Part shown: piece after piece, positions 1 to 8,814 of the stretch | Layout of the letters: each line of letters begins with the position of its first letter | Numbering within the stretch: the stretch's first letter is position 1 | From: Gluconobacter sp. P1C6_b | Lineage (GTDB): Bacteria; Pseudomonadota; Alphaproteobacteria; Acetobacterales; Acetobacteraceae | Length of the DNA stretch: 64,000 nt | Direction: 5' to 3' | Assembly (NCBI RefSeq): GCF_018811945.1 | Contig: NZ_JACRVU010000003.1 | Location: 1 to 64,000 of the forward strand | Position numbers and translations under genes: made by a program | The notes under the pieces: generated by a model | The model's database searches: none | Told to the model about the DNA's origin: nothing | Seen by the model: only the letters and a program-made list of their open reading frames with translations

Positions 1-449
1 CTCCTTTCGTCCCCGTCCAGATTCATCCCCCCGTCCCGCCCGCCGAGGTCACGGCCGTCGCCGACGCGGCAAGCCACACGGCGCCTCTGCCGGATGGCGG
101 GATGCGGATCCTGTTCCCGAGCGGAAGCGAAGCGCTGAACGCAGACAGCCTCAAGGCGCTTCAGGACTACGGAACCGAGCTTTCCCATCATCCCGAGCAG
201 CGCATCGCGCTGATGTCTTACGCGGCGCTGCCCGGCGATGACGTGTCCATGCCGCGCCGCATCGCGCTGGCACGTGCGCTGGCCGTCCGCTCGATCTTCA
301 TTCACGCAGGTGTCGCCACGACCCGCCTCTACCCCCGCGCGCTGGGGCGTCCGGATGCGGGAGACACTGCACCTGCTGACCGGCTGGATGTTGTCATCGA
401 GACAAATCCTGCCGACACCCCCGCCTCTTCCGCAAACGGCATGCCATAA
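1..449 (+). CDS. OmpA-like domain protein, C-terminal part (5' end outside window)
   Basis: The reading frame is open from base 3 with no stop before 447..449, so the gene begins outside the window. The first methionine inside is at 102. The visible part has a Pro/Ala-rich linker, then an OmpA-like fold: a 'RILFPSGSEALNADSLKAL' strand-helix opening, followed by 'MPRRIALARALAVRSIFIHAGV', which resembles the S-x-x-R-A-x-x-V-x-x-x-L helix of peptidoglycan-binding OmpA domains. It probably sits in the periplasm and contacts the cell wall. It lies 18 bases upstream of the MotA/TolQ-like gene and is likely co-transcribed with it and the MotB-like gene. The N-terminus, signal peptide and full length cannot be seen, so its exact family is open. 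Confidence 0.6.
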   Translation, partial: PFVPVQIHPPVPPAEVTAVADAASHTAPLPDGGMRILFPSGSEALNADSLKALQDYGTELSHHPEQRIALMSYAALPGDDVSMPRRIALARALAVRSIFIHAGVATTRLYPRALGRPDAGDTAPADRLDVVIETNPADTPASSANGMP

Positions 450-467
450 AATCAGGAAAGACACGCC

Positions 468-1604
468 GTGACACGTCCTACGACCTATCTGCTCCGAATG
501 GCCGTTTTCCTTGTCGCGGTCGGCCTTCTGGCCGCGACAATGGGCACGACCCTGCTCCATGCTTTCAACGCGAACCCCAAGCTCGATGCCATTATCCTCG
601 GTGTGCTCCTGCTGGGCATCCTGTGGAACCTCCATGTCGTCCAGCGCCTGATGCCGGAAGTGCAATGGGTTGAACTCCTGCGTCAGCCCCGCGCCGGGCT
701 GGCCGCACCCAAGGCCCCGCGCCTGCTCGCACCCATGGCCAGCATGCTGGCGGCCCGCAACCGCACGGACCGCCTGACGCTCTCGACACAGACGACACAG
801 GCCATGCTCGACAGCCTGTCCTCGCGTCTGGATGAAAGCCGGGAAATCTCCCGCTACATGACGCAGCTCCTGATCTTTCTGGGGCTGCTGGGCACGTTCT
901 ACGGGCTTCTCCTGACAGTCAGTTCCATCGCCTCCGTTATCGGCGGCATGTCCGCAGGCGGCGGGGACATGGACGTCATGTTCAACCAGCTCAAGACAGG
1001 ACTGGCCGGCCCGCTTGCCGGCATGTCCACGGCGTTCTCGGGCTCGATGTTCGGTCTGGCCGGCGCACTGGTTCTCGGCTTTCTGGATCTCACGGCCGGA
1101 CAGGCCCAGACCCGTTTCTTCAACGAACTGGAAGAGTGGCTCGCTGGCGTCACGCGTGTCAGTGGCAGCACGTCCATCGACAGCGACGGCGCGCCTGTCC
1201 CCGCCTATGTTCAGGCCCTGCTCGAACAGACGGCTGAAAATCTGGAAACGCTCCAGAACGCCGTCTCCCGCAGCGAAGAAAACCGTGTCCGCGAACTGCA
1301 CATGCTCGACAGCCTGCAGGAACGCCTGCGCGGCATGACGGATCTGCTTGCTGCCAACCAGCAGCTGATGACCCGCACGGCCGAAACCCAGACTGCCCTT
1401 CTGCGCCATATGGGCGATGAGGGTCCGGGTTCGCAGGGCACGGCCCTTCTACGGATCGAAACCCATCTCAACCGCCTGATTCAGGAACTGCATGAAGGCC
1501 GCGCCCAGACGATCGGCGAGCTTCGCAACGACCTCCGCGTTCTGGCCCGCACGATTGCGGCAGCGTCTGGCAATACGACGCCCCCTCCCGGCAGGCAGGG
1601 CTGA
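468..1604 (+). CDS. MotA/TolQ/ExbB-family proton channel protein
   Basis: The 378-residue inner-membrane protein starts with GTG. It has two N-terminal hydrophobic segments (about residues 10-33 and 40-57), a cytoplasmic loop, and a pair of membrane helices around residues 133-165 and 185-215. The stretch 'LGLLGTFYGLLLTV' followed by 'TAFSGSMFGLAGAL' is the MotA/TolQ/ExbB channel signature. A C-terminal cytoplasmic tail of about 140 residues is rich in Glu, Arg and Leu and looks like a coiled coil. The next gene, 3 bases downstream, encodes the expected single-span OmpA-domain partner. Together they probably form a 5:2 ion-driven unit that does work on the cell wall. No flagellar genes are near, so stator function in motility is unproven. 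Confidence 0.8.
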   Translation: MTRPTTYLLRMAVFLVAVGLLAATMGTTLLHAFNANPKLDAIILGVLLLGILWNLHVVQRLMPEVQWVELLRQPRAGLAAPKAPRLLAPMASMLAARNRTDRLTLSTQTTQAMLDSLSSRLDESREISRYMTQLLIFLGLLGTFYGLLLTVSSIASVIGGMSAGGGDMDVMFNQLKTGLAGPLAGMSTAFSGSMFGLAGALVLGFLDLTAGQAQTRFFNELEEWLAGVTRVSGSTSIDSDGAPVPAYVQALLEQTAENLETLQNAVSRSEENRVRELHMLDSLQERLRGMTDLLAANQQLMTRTAETQTALLRHMGDEGPGSQGTALLRIETHLNRLIQELHEGRAQTIGELRNDLRVLARTIAAASGNTTPPPGRQG

Positions 1605-1607
1605 TCC

Positions 1608-2609
1608 ATGGCCCGGCGCAGACGCGGATCACACAACGCCCTCGATGCCTGGCCCGGCTATGTGGACGCCCTGTCCACCCTGCTGATGGTCGTGACATTC
1701 GTCCTGCTGGTGTTCGTCGTGGGGCAACAGTTCCTGTCGGTCTCACTATCCCGGCGCGAACACACGCTCGATGCCCTGCAGAAACAGCTGGCCGAACTGT
1801 CGCACATGCTGTCGATGACAGAGGACAAAAATAAAAGCCTGTCCTCCACTGTCGCTACGCTGGCCGACGAAAAGCAGCATAATCAGGCCCAGCTCCAGAC
1901 CCTTTCGACCCAGATCGCCGCCCTGACAGGGCAGCTCCAGTCGAAAGATCAGGCTCTGGCTTCGGCTGATGACACGAGCAAACAGCAGAACAGCAAGATC
2001 TCGGACCTGCAGGCCCAGATCGAGGAACTGACCCGCCAGCTTCAGGCGATCAGCAACGCCCTCGACATCGAAAAGAAAGCCGAACAGGGCAAGGACGCCC
2101 AGATTGCAGACCTTGGCAGCAAGCTCAATCTGGCGCTGGCGGACAAGGTCAATCAGCTCAAACGCTATCGTTCGGAATTCTTTGGACGCCTGCGGGACCT
2201 GCTGAAAGACCAGAAGGGCGTGAACGTCGTGGGAGACCGCTTCGTCTTCCAGTCGGAAATCCTGTTCCCGCAGGGGAGTGCCGACCTGACGCCGGAAGGT
2301 CGCAAGGAAATCACCACCCTTGCCCACACATTCAAGCAGGTCGCCTCAACGATCCCGACCGATCTTCCGTGGATCCTGCGCGTGGATGGTCATGCCGACC
2401 GGCAACCGATCCACAGCGCCTTTCCCAGCAACTGGGAGCTGTCGTCCGAACGTGCCATCACCGTGGTCAAGCTGCTCATTGCCGAAGGTGTGGACCCGCA
2501 CCATCTGGCTGCGACAGGCTTTGCCGACTACCAGCCTCTGGACGCTGCCAGCACACCGGCGGCCTATGCCAGAAACCGCAGGATCGAGTTCCGTCTGACG
2601 GACCGCTGA
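1608..2609 (+). CDS. MotB-like peptidoglycan-binding protein (OmpA domain)
   Basis: The 333-residue product has a basic cytoplasmic N-terminus, one membrane span at about residues 21-42, a long Gln/Leu-rich coiled coil (residues 50-180), and a C-terminal OmpA domain (about 205-333). Asp20 in 'WPGYVDALSTLLMV' sits where MotB, TolR and ExbD carry the proton-accepting aspartate. The OmpA domain shows 'DGHADRQP' and 'NWELSSERAITVVKLL', the usual diaminopimelate-binding region. It pairs with the MotA/TolQ-like channel immediately upstream. In the family the coiled coil spans the periplasm and the OmpA domain grips peptidoglycan. The gene is followed by a strong terminator, closing the transcription unit. 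Confidence 0.8.
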   Translation: MARRRRGSHNALDAWPGYVDALSTLLMVVTFVLLVFVVGQQFLSVSLSRREHTLDALQKQLAELSHMLSMTEDKNKSLSSTVATLADEKQHNQAQLQTLSTQIAALTGQLQSKDQALASADDTSKQQNSKISDLQAQIEELTRQLQAISNALDIEKKAEQGKDAQIADLGSKLNLALADKVNQLKRYRSEFFGRLRDLLKDQKGVNVVGDRFVFQSEILFPQGSADLTPEGRKEITTLAHTFKQVASTIPTDLPWILRVDGHADRQPIHSAFPSNWELSSERAITVVKLLIAEGVDPHHLAATGFADYQPLDAASTPAAYARNRRIEFRLTDR

Positions 2610-2619
2610 TCCTTCTTCC

Positions 2620-2647
2620 GCCTGCCTTTTCACAAAGGCAGGCTTTT
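2620..2647 (+). terminator. Rho-independent terminator after the MotAB-like operon
   Basis: A perfect 10-base-pair stem (2620..2629 with 2634..2643) closes on the loop TCAC and is followed by TTTT. It lies 11 bases after the stop of the MotB-like gene and separates that operon from lepA. Confidence 0.85.
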
Positions 2648-2693
2648 GCGCAGATCTACTGACATTTCTGCGATAATCCCTTATGTAGCAGCC

Positions 2694-4496
2694 ATGACCG
2701 ATACCCCGCTCTCCCTTATCCGCAATTTCTCGATCATCGCTCATATCGATCACGGCAAATCGACGCTGGCCGATCGCCTGATCCAGGCCTGTGGCGCGCT
2801 GACCGCGCGTGAGATGAAAAACCAAGTCCTCGATTCGATGGAACTCGAGCAGGAGCGCGGGATCACTATCAAGGCGCAGACCGTGCGCCTGACCTATCCG
2901 GCCAAGGACGGCAAGGTTTACACGCTGAACCTGATGGACACGCCGGGCCATGTCGACTTCGCCTATGAAGTCAGCCGCTCGCTCGCCGCCTGTGAAGGCT
3001 CGCTGCTGGTCGTAGACGCCTCGCAGGGCGTGGAAGCCCAGACGCTGGCAAACGTCTATCAGGCTCTCGATGCCAATCACGAGATCGTCCCGGTCCTGAA
3101 CAAGGTCGATCTGCCGGCAGCCGAGCCCGAGCGCGTTCGTGCCCAGATCGAGGATGTGGTCGGCATCCCGGCTGATGACGCGGTCGAAATCAGCGCCAAG
3201 ACCGGCCTGAACATCGAAGGCGTGCTCGAAGCCCTCGTCCAGCGCCTCCCCGCCCCGACAGGCGATGCCGAAGCCCCGCTTCAGGCCCTGCTGGTGGACA
3301 GCTGGTACGATGCCTATCTGGGTGTCATCATTCTCGTGCGTATCAAGGACGGCCGTCTCAAGCGTGGTGACCGCATCCGCATGATGCAGACCGGCGCGAC
3401 CTACCATGTCGATCAGGTCGGCGTGTTCCTGCCGAAGATGCAGTCGGTCGAGAGCCTCGGCCCGGGCGAGATGGGCTATATCAACGCCGCCATCAAGACC
3501 GTCGCAGACTGCAATGTCGGTGACACCGTCACGCTCGACAAGCGCCCTGCCGAAAAGGCCCTGCCGGGCTTCAAGCCCTCCATTCCCGTGGTGTGGTGCG
3601 GCCTCTTCCCGATCGACGCGGACGATTTCGAAAAGCTGCGTGACAGCCTGGGCAAGCTGCGCCTGAACGACGCCTCGTTCCACTTCGAGGCCGAGACCTC
3701 GGCGGCGCTGGGCTTTGGTTTCCGCTGCGGCTTCCTCGGCCTGCTGCATCTGGAAATCATTCAGGAGCGCCTGTCCCGCGAGTTCAATCTGGACCTGATC
3801 GCGACCGCCCCGTCCGTGGTCTACAAGATGCACATGACGGATGGTACGGTCGAGGAACTGCACAACCCGGCCGATATGCCCGAGCTCAGCAAGATCGAGA
3901 TGATCGAAGAGCCGTGGATCAAGGCGACCATCATGGTGCAGGACGAGTATCTCGGTCCGGTCCTGACACTGTGCTCCGAGCGCCGTGGCATCCAGGTCGA
4001 TCTGACCTATGTCGGTAACCGCGCGATGGCGGTCTACCGTCTGCCACTGAACGAAGTGGTGTTCGATTTCTACGACCGCCTGAAATCCATCAGCCGCGGC
4101 TATGCCTCGTTCGACTACCAGATGGACGGCTACGAGGAGAGCGATCTCGTCCGCATCTCCATCCTCGTGAACCACGAGCCGGTCGATGCGCTGTCCTTCA
4201 TCTCCCATCGCACCGTCGCCGAACAGCGCGGCCGCTCGATCTGTGCCAAGCTCAAGGACCTGATCCCCAAGCAGCTGTTCAAGATCGCCATTCAGGCGGC
4301 CATCGGCTCCAAGGTCATCGCCCGTGAAACGATCGGCGCGCTGTCCAAGGACGTGACGGCCAAGTGTTACGGCGGTGACATTTCCCGCAAGCGCAAGCTT
4401 CTGGACAAGCAGAAGGAAGGCAAGAAGCGCATGCGGCAGTTCGGCAAGGTCGAAATCCCCCAGAGCGCCTTCCTCGCTGCCCTGAAGATGGACTGA
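2694..4496 (+). CDS. lepA: Elongation factor 4 (LepA), ribosome back-translocase GTPase
   Basis: The 600-residue GTPase acts on the ribosome, binding stalled or mistranslocated elongation complexes. The start ATG at 2694 is chosen over an in-frame upstream ATG because LepA proteins characteristically begin '[25 protein letters not shown]'-like, and the length then matches the family (about 600). The G1 loop AHIDHGKST is at residues 16-24, and DTPGHVDF and NKVDLP follow. The C-terminal half carries the LepA-specific 'SRGYASFDY' region and the Lys/Arg-rich tail '[16 protein letters not shown]'. No Shine-Dalgarno is visible. A GATAAT -10-like hexamer at 2672..2677 would give a leader of only about 10 bases. 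Confidence 0.97.
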   Translation: MTDTPLSLIRNFSIIAHIDHGKSTLADRLIQACGALTAREMKNQVLDSMELEQERGITIKAQTVRLTYPAKDGKVYTLNLMDTPGHVDFAYEVSRSLAACEGSLLVVDASQGVEAQTLANVYQALDANHEIVPVLNKVDLPAAEPERVRAQIEDVVGIPADDAVEISAKTGLNIEGVLEALVQRLPAPTGDAEAPLQALLVDSWYDAYLGVIILVRIKDGRLKRGDRIRMMQTGATYHVDQVGVFLPKMQSVESLGPGEMGYINAAIKTVADCNVGDTVTLDKRPAEKALPGFKPSIPVVWCGLFPIDADDFEKLRDSLGKLRLNDASFHFEAETSAALGFGFRCGFLGLLHLEIIQERLSREFNLDLIATAPSVVYKMHMTDGTVEELHNPADMPELSKIEMIEEPWIKATIMVQDEYLGPVLTLCSERRGIQVDLTYVGNRAMAVYRLPLNEVVFDFYDRLKSISRGYASFDYQMDGYEESDLVRISILVNHEPVDALSFISHRTVAEQRGRSICAKLKDLIPKQLFKIAIQAAIGSKVIARETIGALSKDVTAKCYGGDISRKRKLLDKQKEGKKRMRQFGKVEIPQSAFLAALKMD

Positions 4497-4506
4497 TCCC
4501 TGCCTT

Positions 4507-5913
4507 ATGTCGAAAAGCGCCGCCATCCTGTTCGTTCACAATGACGTCGACACGATCGGATGGTGGCTCGCGCATCATGCGACCATCGGGTTTTCAACCC
4601 TGATCGTCTGTGATGATCATTCGACTGACGGAACAGCCGCGGTTCTGTCCAACGCGGCCACGCTCTACGACATCCGCGTCCACTCTTCCGATACGACCCT
4701 GACCGGACGGCTGGACCGTCAGACCCGCTTCCACAAAATGGCCCTGGAGCAGGGCAGGAACGAATTCGACTGGATGATGATCCTGGCGGCGGATGAATAT
4801 CTGCATTTTGAAACCGCCCGATCCGTCGCGGAGTTCACTGCCGCCGCATCCGCCACCATGCTTCCGGTGAACTGGTGCCTGTTTGGTTCGTCAGGCCGCA
4901 CGGTTCCCTCCCCCCTCTCGCCGATTGAGACCTTCACGCGGCACGGCCTGTTGAGCCTGCCCGATCATCGCGTCGTCCGACATCTTGTCCAGCCCCGCCG
5001 CATCGGCAACACTCTGCCCGATCCGTTTTCCGCGCTTGAGAGAAACGCGACCTGGTCTGACAGCCGTATCCTTCATTTTGCCGCCAGCGATCATGAAAGC
5101 TTCCTGCGGCGCAACTCAAGCGCCACGCCGGACAAAGCCTGGCAGAACTTCGACCGCAACGACGCCGAATATACAGGCGCGAGCCGCTGGCTGCCGGAAA
5201 GCCGCCGGATTGCCTCTTCCATCGTACAGGCGTCGCTGACGGATCTGTACTGGCGCCTCAAAGCTACCGTCACCCATGCAGACCGGGCCGTTCTGCAGGA
5301 TCTCGGCCTGACACCGGCACAGCTTTCCGCGCCGTCATCCCGCCGCACACCTCCACAGTTCCATTTCTGCATGCTCGGCAAGACGAAGCAGCTGATGAGG
5401 GACATGCAGACGGGCTCTCTCGTATCTGTCGGGGCGGGAGAGGTGAACTTCGGCCGTTACAACCCCCTGATCATGGCACTCGAAGTGTCGGACGCGGATG
5501 TCTGGAACGCCTGCCTCTTCACGGAAAACCCGCTTCCCGGGCGCTACCTTTCCCTTCCCGGTTCGCCCACACTTCTGCCGATGGTGCCGCTTCATGTCAT
5601 GATCGCGGAAAATACGGTCCTGTCGCCCGTCAATGGCGAAGAAATCCGGATTGCCATTCCCGACCATGCCCTGACCAAGATCGACGCCACCACGGCACTC
5701 TACACGCGGATGACATCGTTCATGGTGCTGACAGCGGAAGGGCATGGTCTTGCCGACCTCCTGCGCGGGATCGACCGGCTGCCAGCGCCAGACGCCAGCA
5801 CGCTGGGCTGTGCCATCGCGATGCTTGCCCCCGAAGATGCCAAACGGCTCGCGCAGACCTTCCCCGGCCTGATCCCGCAAAGCCTCGTGCCGGTGCGTCC
5901 GCCTCAGTCCTGA
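4507..5913 (+). CDS. Glycosyltransferase family 2-like protein
   Basis: The 468-residue cytoplasmic protein has an N-terminal GT-A-like fold. 'AAILFVHNDVDTIGWWLAHHATIGFSTLIVCDDHSTDGTAAVL' matches the opening strand and D-D-x-S-T-D-G-T loop of family 2 transferases of the PF13704 type. 'MMILAADEYLHF' near residue 95 is a plausible nucleotide-sugar and metal-binding acidic motif. The C-terminal 200 residues are not recognised. It begins 10 bases after the lepA stop and is probably transcribed with it. The 3' end overlaps the convergent haem oxygenase-like gene by 10 bases. The sugar donor and acceptor cannot be inferred; surface polysaccharide is the default guess. Confidence 0.75.
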   Translation: MSKSAAILFVHNDVDTIGWWLAHHATIGFSTLIVCDDHSTDGTAAVLSNAATLYDIRVHSSDTTLTGRLDRQTRFHKMALEQGRNEFDWMMILAADEYLHFETARSVAEFTAAASATMLPVNWCLFGSSGRTVPSPLSPIETFTRHGLLSLPDHRVVRHLVQPRRIGNTLPDPFSALERNATWSDSRILHFAASDHESFLRRNSSATPDKAWQNFDRNDAEYTGASRWLPESRRIASSIVQASLTDLYWRLKATVTHADRAVLQDLGLTPAQLSAPSSRRTPPQFHFCMLGKTKQLMRDMQTGSLVSVGAGEVNFGRYNPLIMALEVSDADVWNACLFTENPLPGRYLSLPGSPTLLPMVPLHVMIAENTVLSPVNGEEIRIAIPDHALTKIDATTALYTRMTSFMVLTAEGHGLADLLRGIDRLPAPDASTLGCAIAMLAPEDAKRLAQTFPGLIPQSLVPVRPPQS

Positions 5914-6461
5914 AGTTCGGCACTCTTCCGGAACCGCCCGAACGTCGCGACCGCGCCTTCCGTCACGGCCTGCCGACGCGCGCCATCACTTTCATCCAGA
6001 TACTGCCCGAGCTGCTCAAGAAACGCCGGCCATTCTCCCTTCTGGTGAAACGCCGACAGATAGGCCCGGGGCAGTCCTTCTCCCACCCGCCCGGACAGAA
6101 CACGCCCGCCAAGCCGCGAGCCTTCCAGCACATACAGAACGCCCATCGCCGTGCCGTCACTTTCCGGCAGGCACTCCGCCTGCACGGCAGGGACAGCCAG
6201 TCCCATCTGGCACAGATCATCCTTCAGAAGCTCCGCCCGCGGACGCCAGACCGGCACTGAAGACGCATGTCGGCTGAGATACACCTCCGCCCCTACAAGC
6301 ACGCGCGCATGAGCCGTCAGGAAGGCCCCATAGGATTGCGGATCCGCAAGATCGAACCGGGAAAATGCCTCATCGACTGCCTCATGGGCCTTCCGGCTGA
6401 CACGCCGCAGTTCCGCCAGACCAGAGTTCTTCTGCTCATCGGCGCCTCCAACTGTCTCCAT
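5904..6461 (-). CDS. Haem oxygenase-like protein (bacterial HemO/BphO type)
   Basis: The 185-residue protein matches the small bacterial haem oxygenase fold. His26 in 'LRRVSRKAHEAVDEAF' is in the position of the proximal haem ligand, and 'GVLYVLEGSRLGGRVLSGRV' is the distal-helix glycine-rich segment typical of BphO-like enzymes. It would cleave haem to biliverdin, CO and iron in the cytoplasm. I start it at ATG 6461 because GGAAGA lies nine bases before that codon; an in-frame ATG at 6479 has no such site. No bacteriophytochrome or haem-uptake gene lies nearby, so a role in iron recovery is more likely than chromophore supply, but this is inference. Confidence 0.8.
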   Translation of the reverse strand: METVGGADEQKNSGLAELRRVSRKAHEAVDEAFSRFDLADPQSYGAFLTAHARVLVGAEVYLSRHASSVPVWRPRAELLKDDLCQMGLAVPAVQAECLPESDGTAMGVLYVLEGSRLGGRVLSGRVGEGLPRAYLSAFHQKGEWPAFLEQLGQYLDESDGARRQAVTEGAVATFGRFRKSAELQD

Positions 6462-6575
6462 TCGTGCTGATCTTCCCATGCGCTGTGAAACCGTTCCCGG
6501 TTCTGTCCGTAATTAGAGTGACTTGCAACGACCAGTTTCTTTCTGACACGCCCCCGGATTTCGGAGAATACCCCG

Positions 6576-8732
6576 TTGAGCAGCACCCCGCCCCGACCCG
6601 CTTCCCCTTCCGATGGCCACACTACCCGCCCGGGAAAGCGCCATCCGATCCTGAAAATCGTCGGGGGGGTGCTGGGAACACTGGTGGCTGCCATCGTCAT
6701 CCTGATCCTGGTCTGGCAGTGGGACTGGTTCGTTCCCTATATCGATCGCAAGGGCACAGCAGCCCTGCACCGTCCCGTCAGCATCGCGCATCTGCATGTC
6801 GGCCTTGGTTTCAAAACCACCGTCACGGTCGATGACCTGAAAATCGGTCAGCCGGAAGGCTTCGAGAAAGAGAAGGACGATTTCGCCTCCGCCAAGGCCA
6901 TTACCGTCACCGTCGATGTCTGGCGCTATCTGACGGGTGGGGGGCTCTCCCTGCCGCTGATCCGCGCCGACACCCCCAAAGGCGATATCGTCTCGCTGCT
7001 CAACGGCACAAACAACTACAGTTTCGCATCCTCTTCCGATCCGTCATCGCAGACGCCCTCATCGTCCACCACGGCCCTGCCGAAACTCGGCAAGATCGAA
7101 ATCAATGACGGCGATATCCGTCTGGCTCTGGCGAAACTCAAGACGGACATGCATGTCCTCATCCATACCGAAGAGCCGAAAAACGGTGACGACGGGCATC
7201 TCGTTATCGACCTCAAGGGCCGGTACGCGCAGGCCCCGATCACAGGCCATATCGTCGGTGGCGCCCTGCTCGGCCTGACGGATACAACACACCCCTATCC
7301 GATCGACGGACGCCTCGCCAACGGCCCAACCTATGTCACGCTGCGCGGCACGGTTGACGATCCGATCCACTTCCAGGGGACCAATCTGGCACTGCACTTC
7401 GCCGGCCCGGACATGGCGCTCCTCTACCCGCTGACGGGCGTCCCCATCCCGCAGACCCCGGCCTACAGCGTGACCGGCAATCTGGCCTATTCCGACCGCG
7501 CGATCCGTTTCCAGAAATTCGAGGGCCACATGGGCTCTTCGGATATTGGCGGCGACATCAACGTCGATCCGCATCAGAAACCGATCTTCGTGGAAGCCAC
7601 GCTTCATTCGCACTCAGTCGACCTGGCTGATCTGGGCGGCTTCATCGGCGCGCAGCCCGGCGAGGCAAAGAAAGCCGAACCGGCCAGCGCCCGCGTCCTG
7701 CCTGACAAGAAGATCAATGTCCCCAAGCTCAATGCCGCAAACGTCCATCTGACCTATCACGGCGATCACATCCGCAATAAAAACTGGCCGCTGGACAATA
7801 TTGACGCGGAGCTGAACGTTCGCGACGGCGCCATTGACCTCAAACATCTGACCTTCGCAACCGGAACAGGCACCATCTCCGCGAATGCCACGCTGGAGCC
7901 GACGAAAAACGAACAGTTCCACACCCGCTTCCGCCTCGATGTCTCGCGCCTGCCGCTGTCGCGCATCATGACGTCCAGGGACATGTTCCAGGGGGAAGGC
8001 ACCATCGGCGGTCACGTGACCCTGACCTCAACCGGCAATTCGGTCGCAACGCTCGTCGAAAACGGCGACGGCGGTACCACCCTCGTGCTGGATCGCGGCG
8101 GCGATGTTACGGCACTGCTGCCAGATCTTCTGGGCCTCAAACTGGGATCTGCCGTCCTCTCCGCCCTTGGCATCCCGGACCGCTCCAAGCTGGAATGCCT
8201 CGTCGCCGATCTGCCGCTGAAGGACGGCATCGTGCACACCAACTCCATGCTCCTGCAGACCGGCACCACCCGGACGATGGGCACGGGAACCGTCAATTTC
8301 CACAAGGACACGCTGGACTACGCGGTCACGACACGCTCGATCGGACCACAGATCCTGTCCCTGCCGGGTGCTGTCCATATCTTTGGCTCCATGAAAAGCC
8401 CGACGATCCTGCCCGGCGCGGAACTGATCGGTCGCGTCGCGGCCTCCGTGGGCCTCGGGATCGTTTTCCCGCCAGCAGCCCTGATCCCGACGATCCAGCT
8501 TGGCGTCGGCAAAGGCTCCGCCTGCGAAAAAGCCATTCTGGAAGCCAACGAGCATCCGGCCGCTGGCATTGCTCCTGGCAAAACCACAGGTACTGGCCCC
8601 AGCAGCGTTCCGCACCCTGCACAGGCACGGAGTGTAACCCATGCTGCTGGAAAAGCTGCAAAAACCCCACACCGCCGCCTCTCACCGGCTGAAGTCCGCC
8701 AGGCATGGGAGAAAAAATCGAACCCGAAATGA
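6576..8732 (+). CDS. AsmA-family envelope protein
   Basis: The 718-residue product is anchored by one N-terminal membrane span (about residues 29-49) and extends into the periplasm. The segment 'VWQWDWFVPYIDRKGTAALHRPVSI' right after the span is the AsmA opening. 'RFRLDVSRLPLSRIM' and the C-terminal region 'YAVTTRSIGPQILSLPGAVHIFGSMKSP' match the conserved AsmA C-terminal domain. AsmA-like proteins are long bridge-type lipid-transfer proteins linking inner and outer membranes. The start is TTG at 6576, with GGAG about nine bases upstream. The extreme C-terminus (about residues 670-718) is low-complexity and basic. It lies divergent from the haem oxygenase-like gene with 114 bases between them. 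Confidence 0.85.
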   Translation: MSSTPPRPASPSDGHTTRPGKRHPILKIVGGVLGTLVAAIVILILVWQWDWFVPYIDRKGTAALHRPVSIAHLHVGLGFKTTVTVDDLKIGQPEGFEKEKDDFASAKAITVTVDVWRYLTGGGLSLPLIRADTPKGDIVSLLNGTNNYSFASSSDPSSQTPSSSTTALPKLGKIEINDGDIRLALAKLKTDMHVLIHTEEPKNGDDGHLVIDLKGRYAQAPITGHIVGGALLGLTDTTHPYPIDGRLANGPTYVTLRGTVDDPIHFQGTNLALHFAGPDMALLYPLTGVPIPQTPAYSVTGNLAYSDRAIRFQKFEGHMGSSDIGGDINVDPHQKPIFVEATLHSHSVDLADLGGFIGAQPGEAKKAEPASARVLPDKKINVPKLNAANVHLTYHGDHIRNKNWPLDNIDAELNVRDGAIDLKHLTFATGTGTISANATLEPTKNEQFHTRFRLDVSRLPLSRIMTSRDMFQGEGTIGGHVTLTSTGNSVATLVENGDGGTTLVLDRGGDVTALLPDLLGLKLGSAVLSALGIPDRSKLECLVADLPLKDGIVHTNSMLLQTGTTRTMGTGTVNFHKDTLDYAVTTRSIGPQILSLPGAVHIFGSMKSPTILPGAELIGRVAASVGLGIVFPPAALIPTIQLGVGKGSACEKAILEANEHPAAGIAPGKTTGTGPSSVPHPAQARSVTHAAGKAAKTPHRRLSPAEVRQAWEKKSNPK

Positions 8733-8814
8733 AAAGATATGATCCGGCCCGTGGCAGGAACGGCTTTTTTGACTATAGCTTGGCCCAGCCATTCCCTGCC
8801 CCCGGAGCGTCCGC

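Noticed and set aside
468-2609. Zorya-type anti-phage system (ZorA/ZorB)
   Set aside because: The MotA/MotB-like pair has the right outline, but no ZorC, ZorD or ZorE follows; lepA comes next after a terminator. The ZorA tail here is also short.
2346-4526. A 726-codon open frame antisense to lepA
   Set aside because: Same reasoning: lepA is certain and the antisense product is a compositional shadow.
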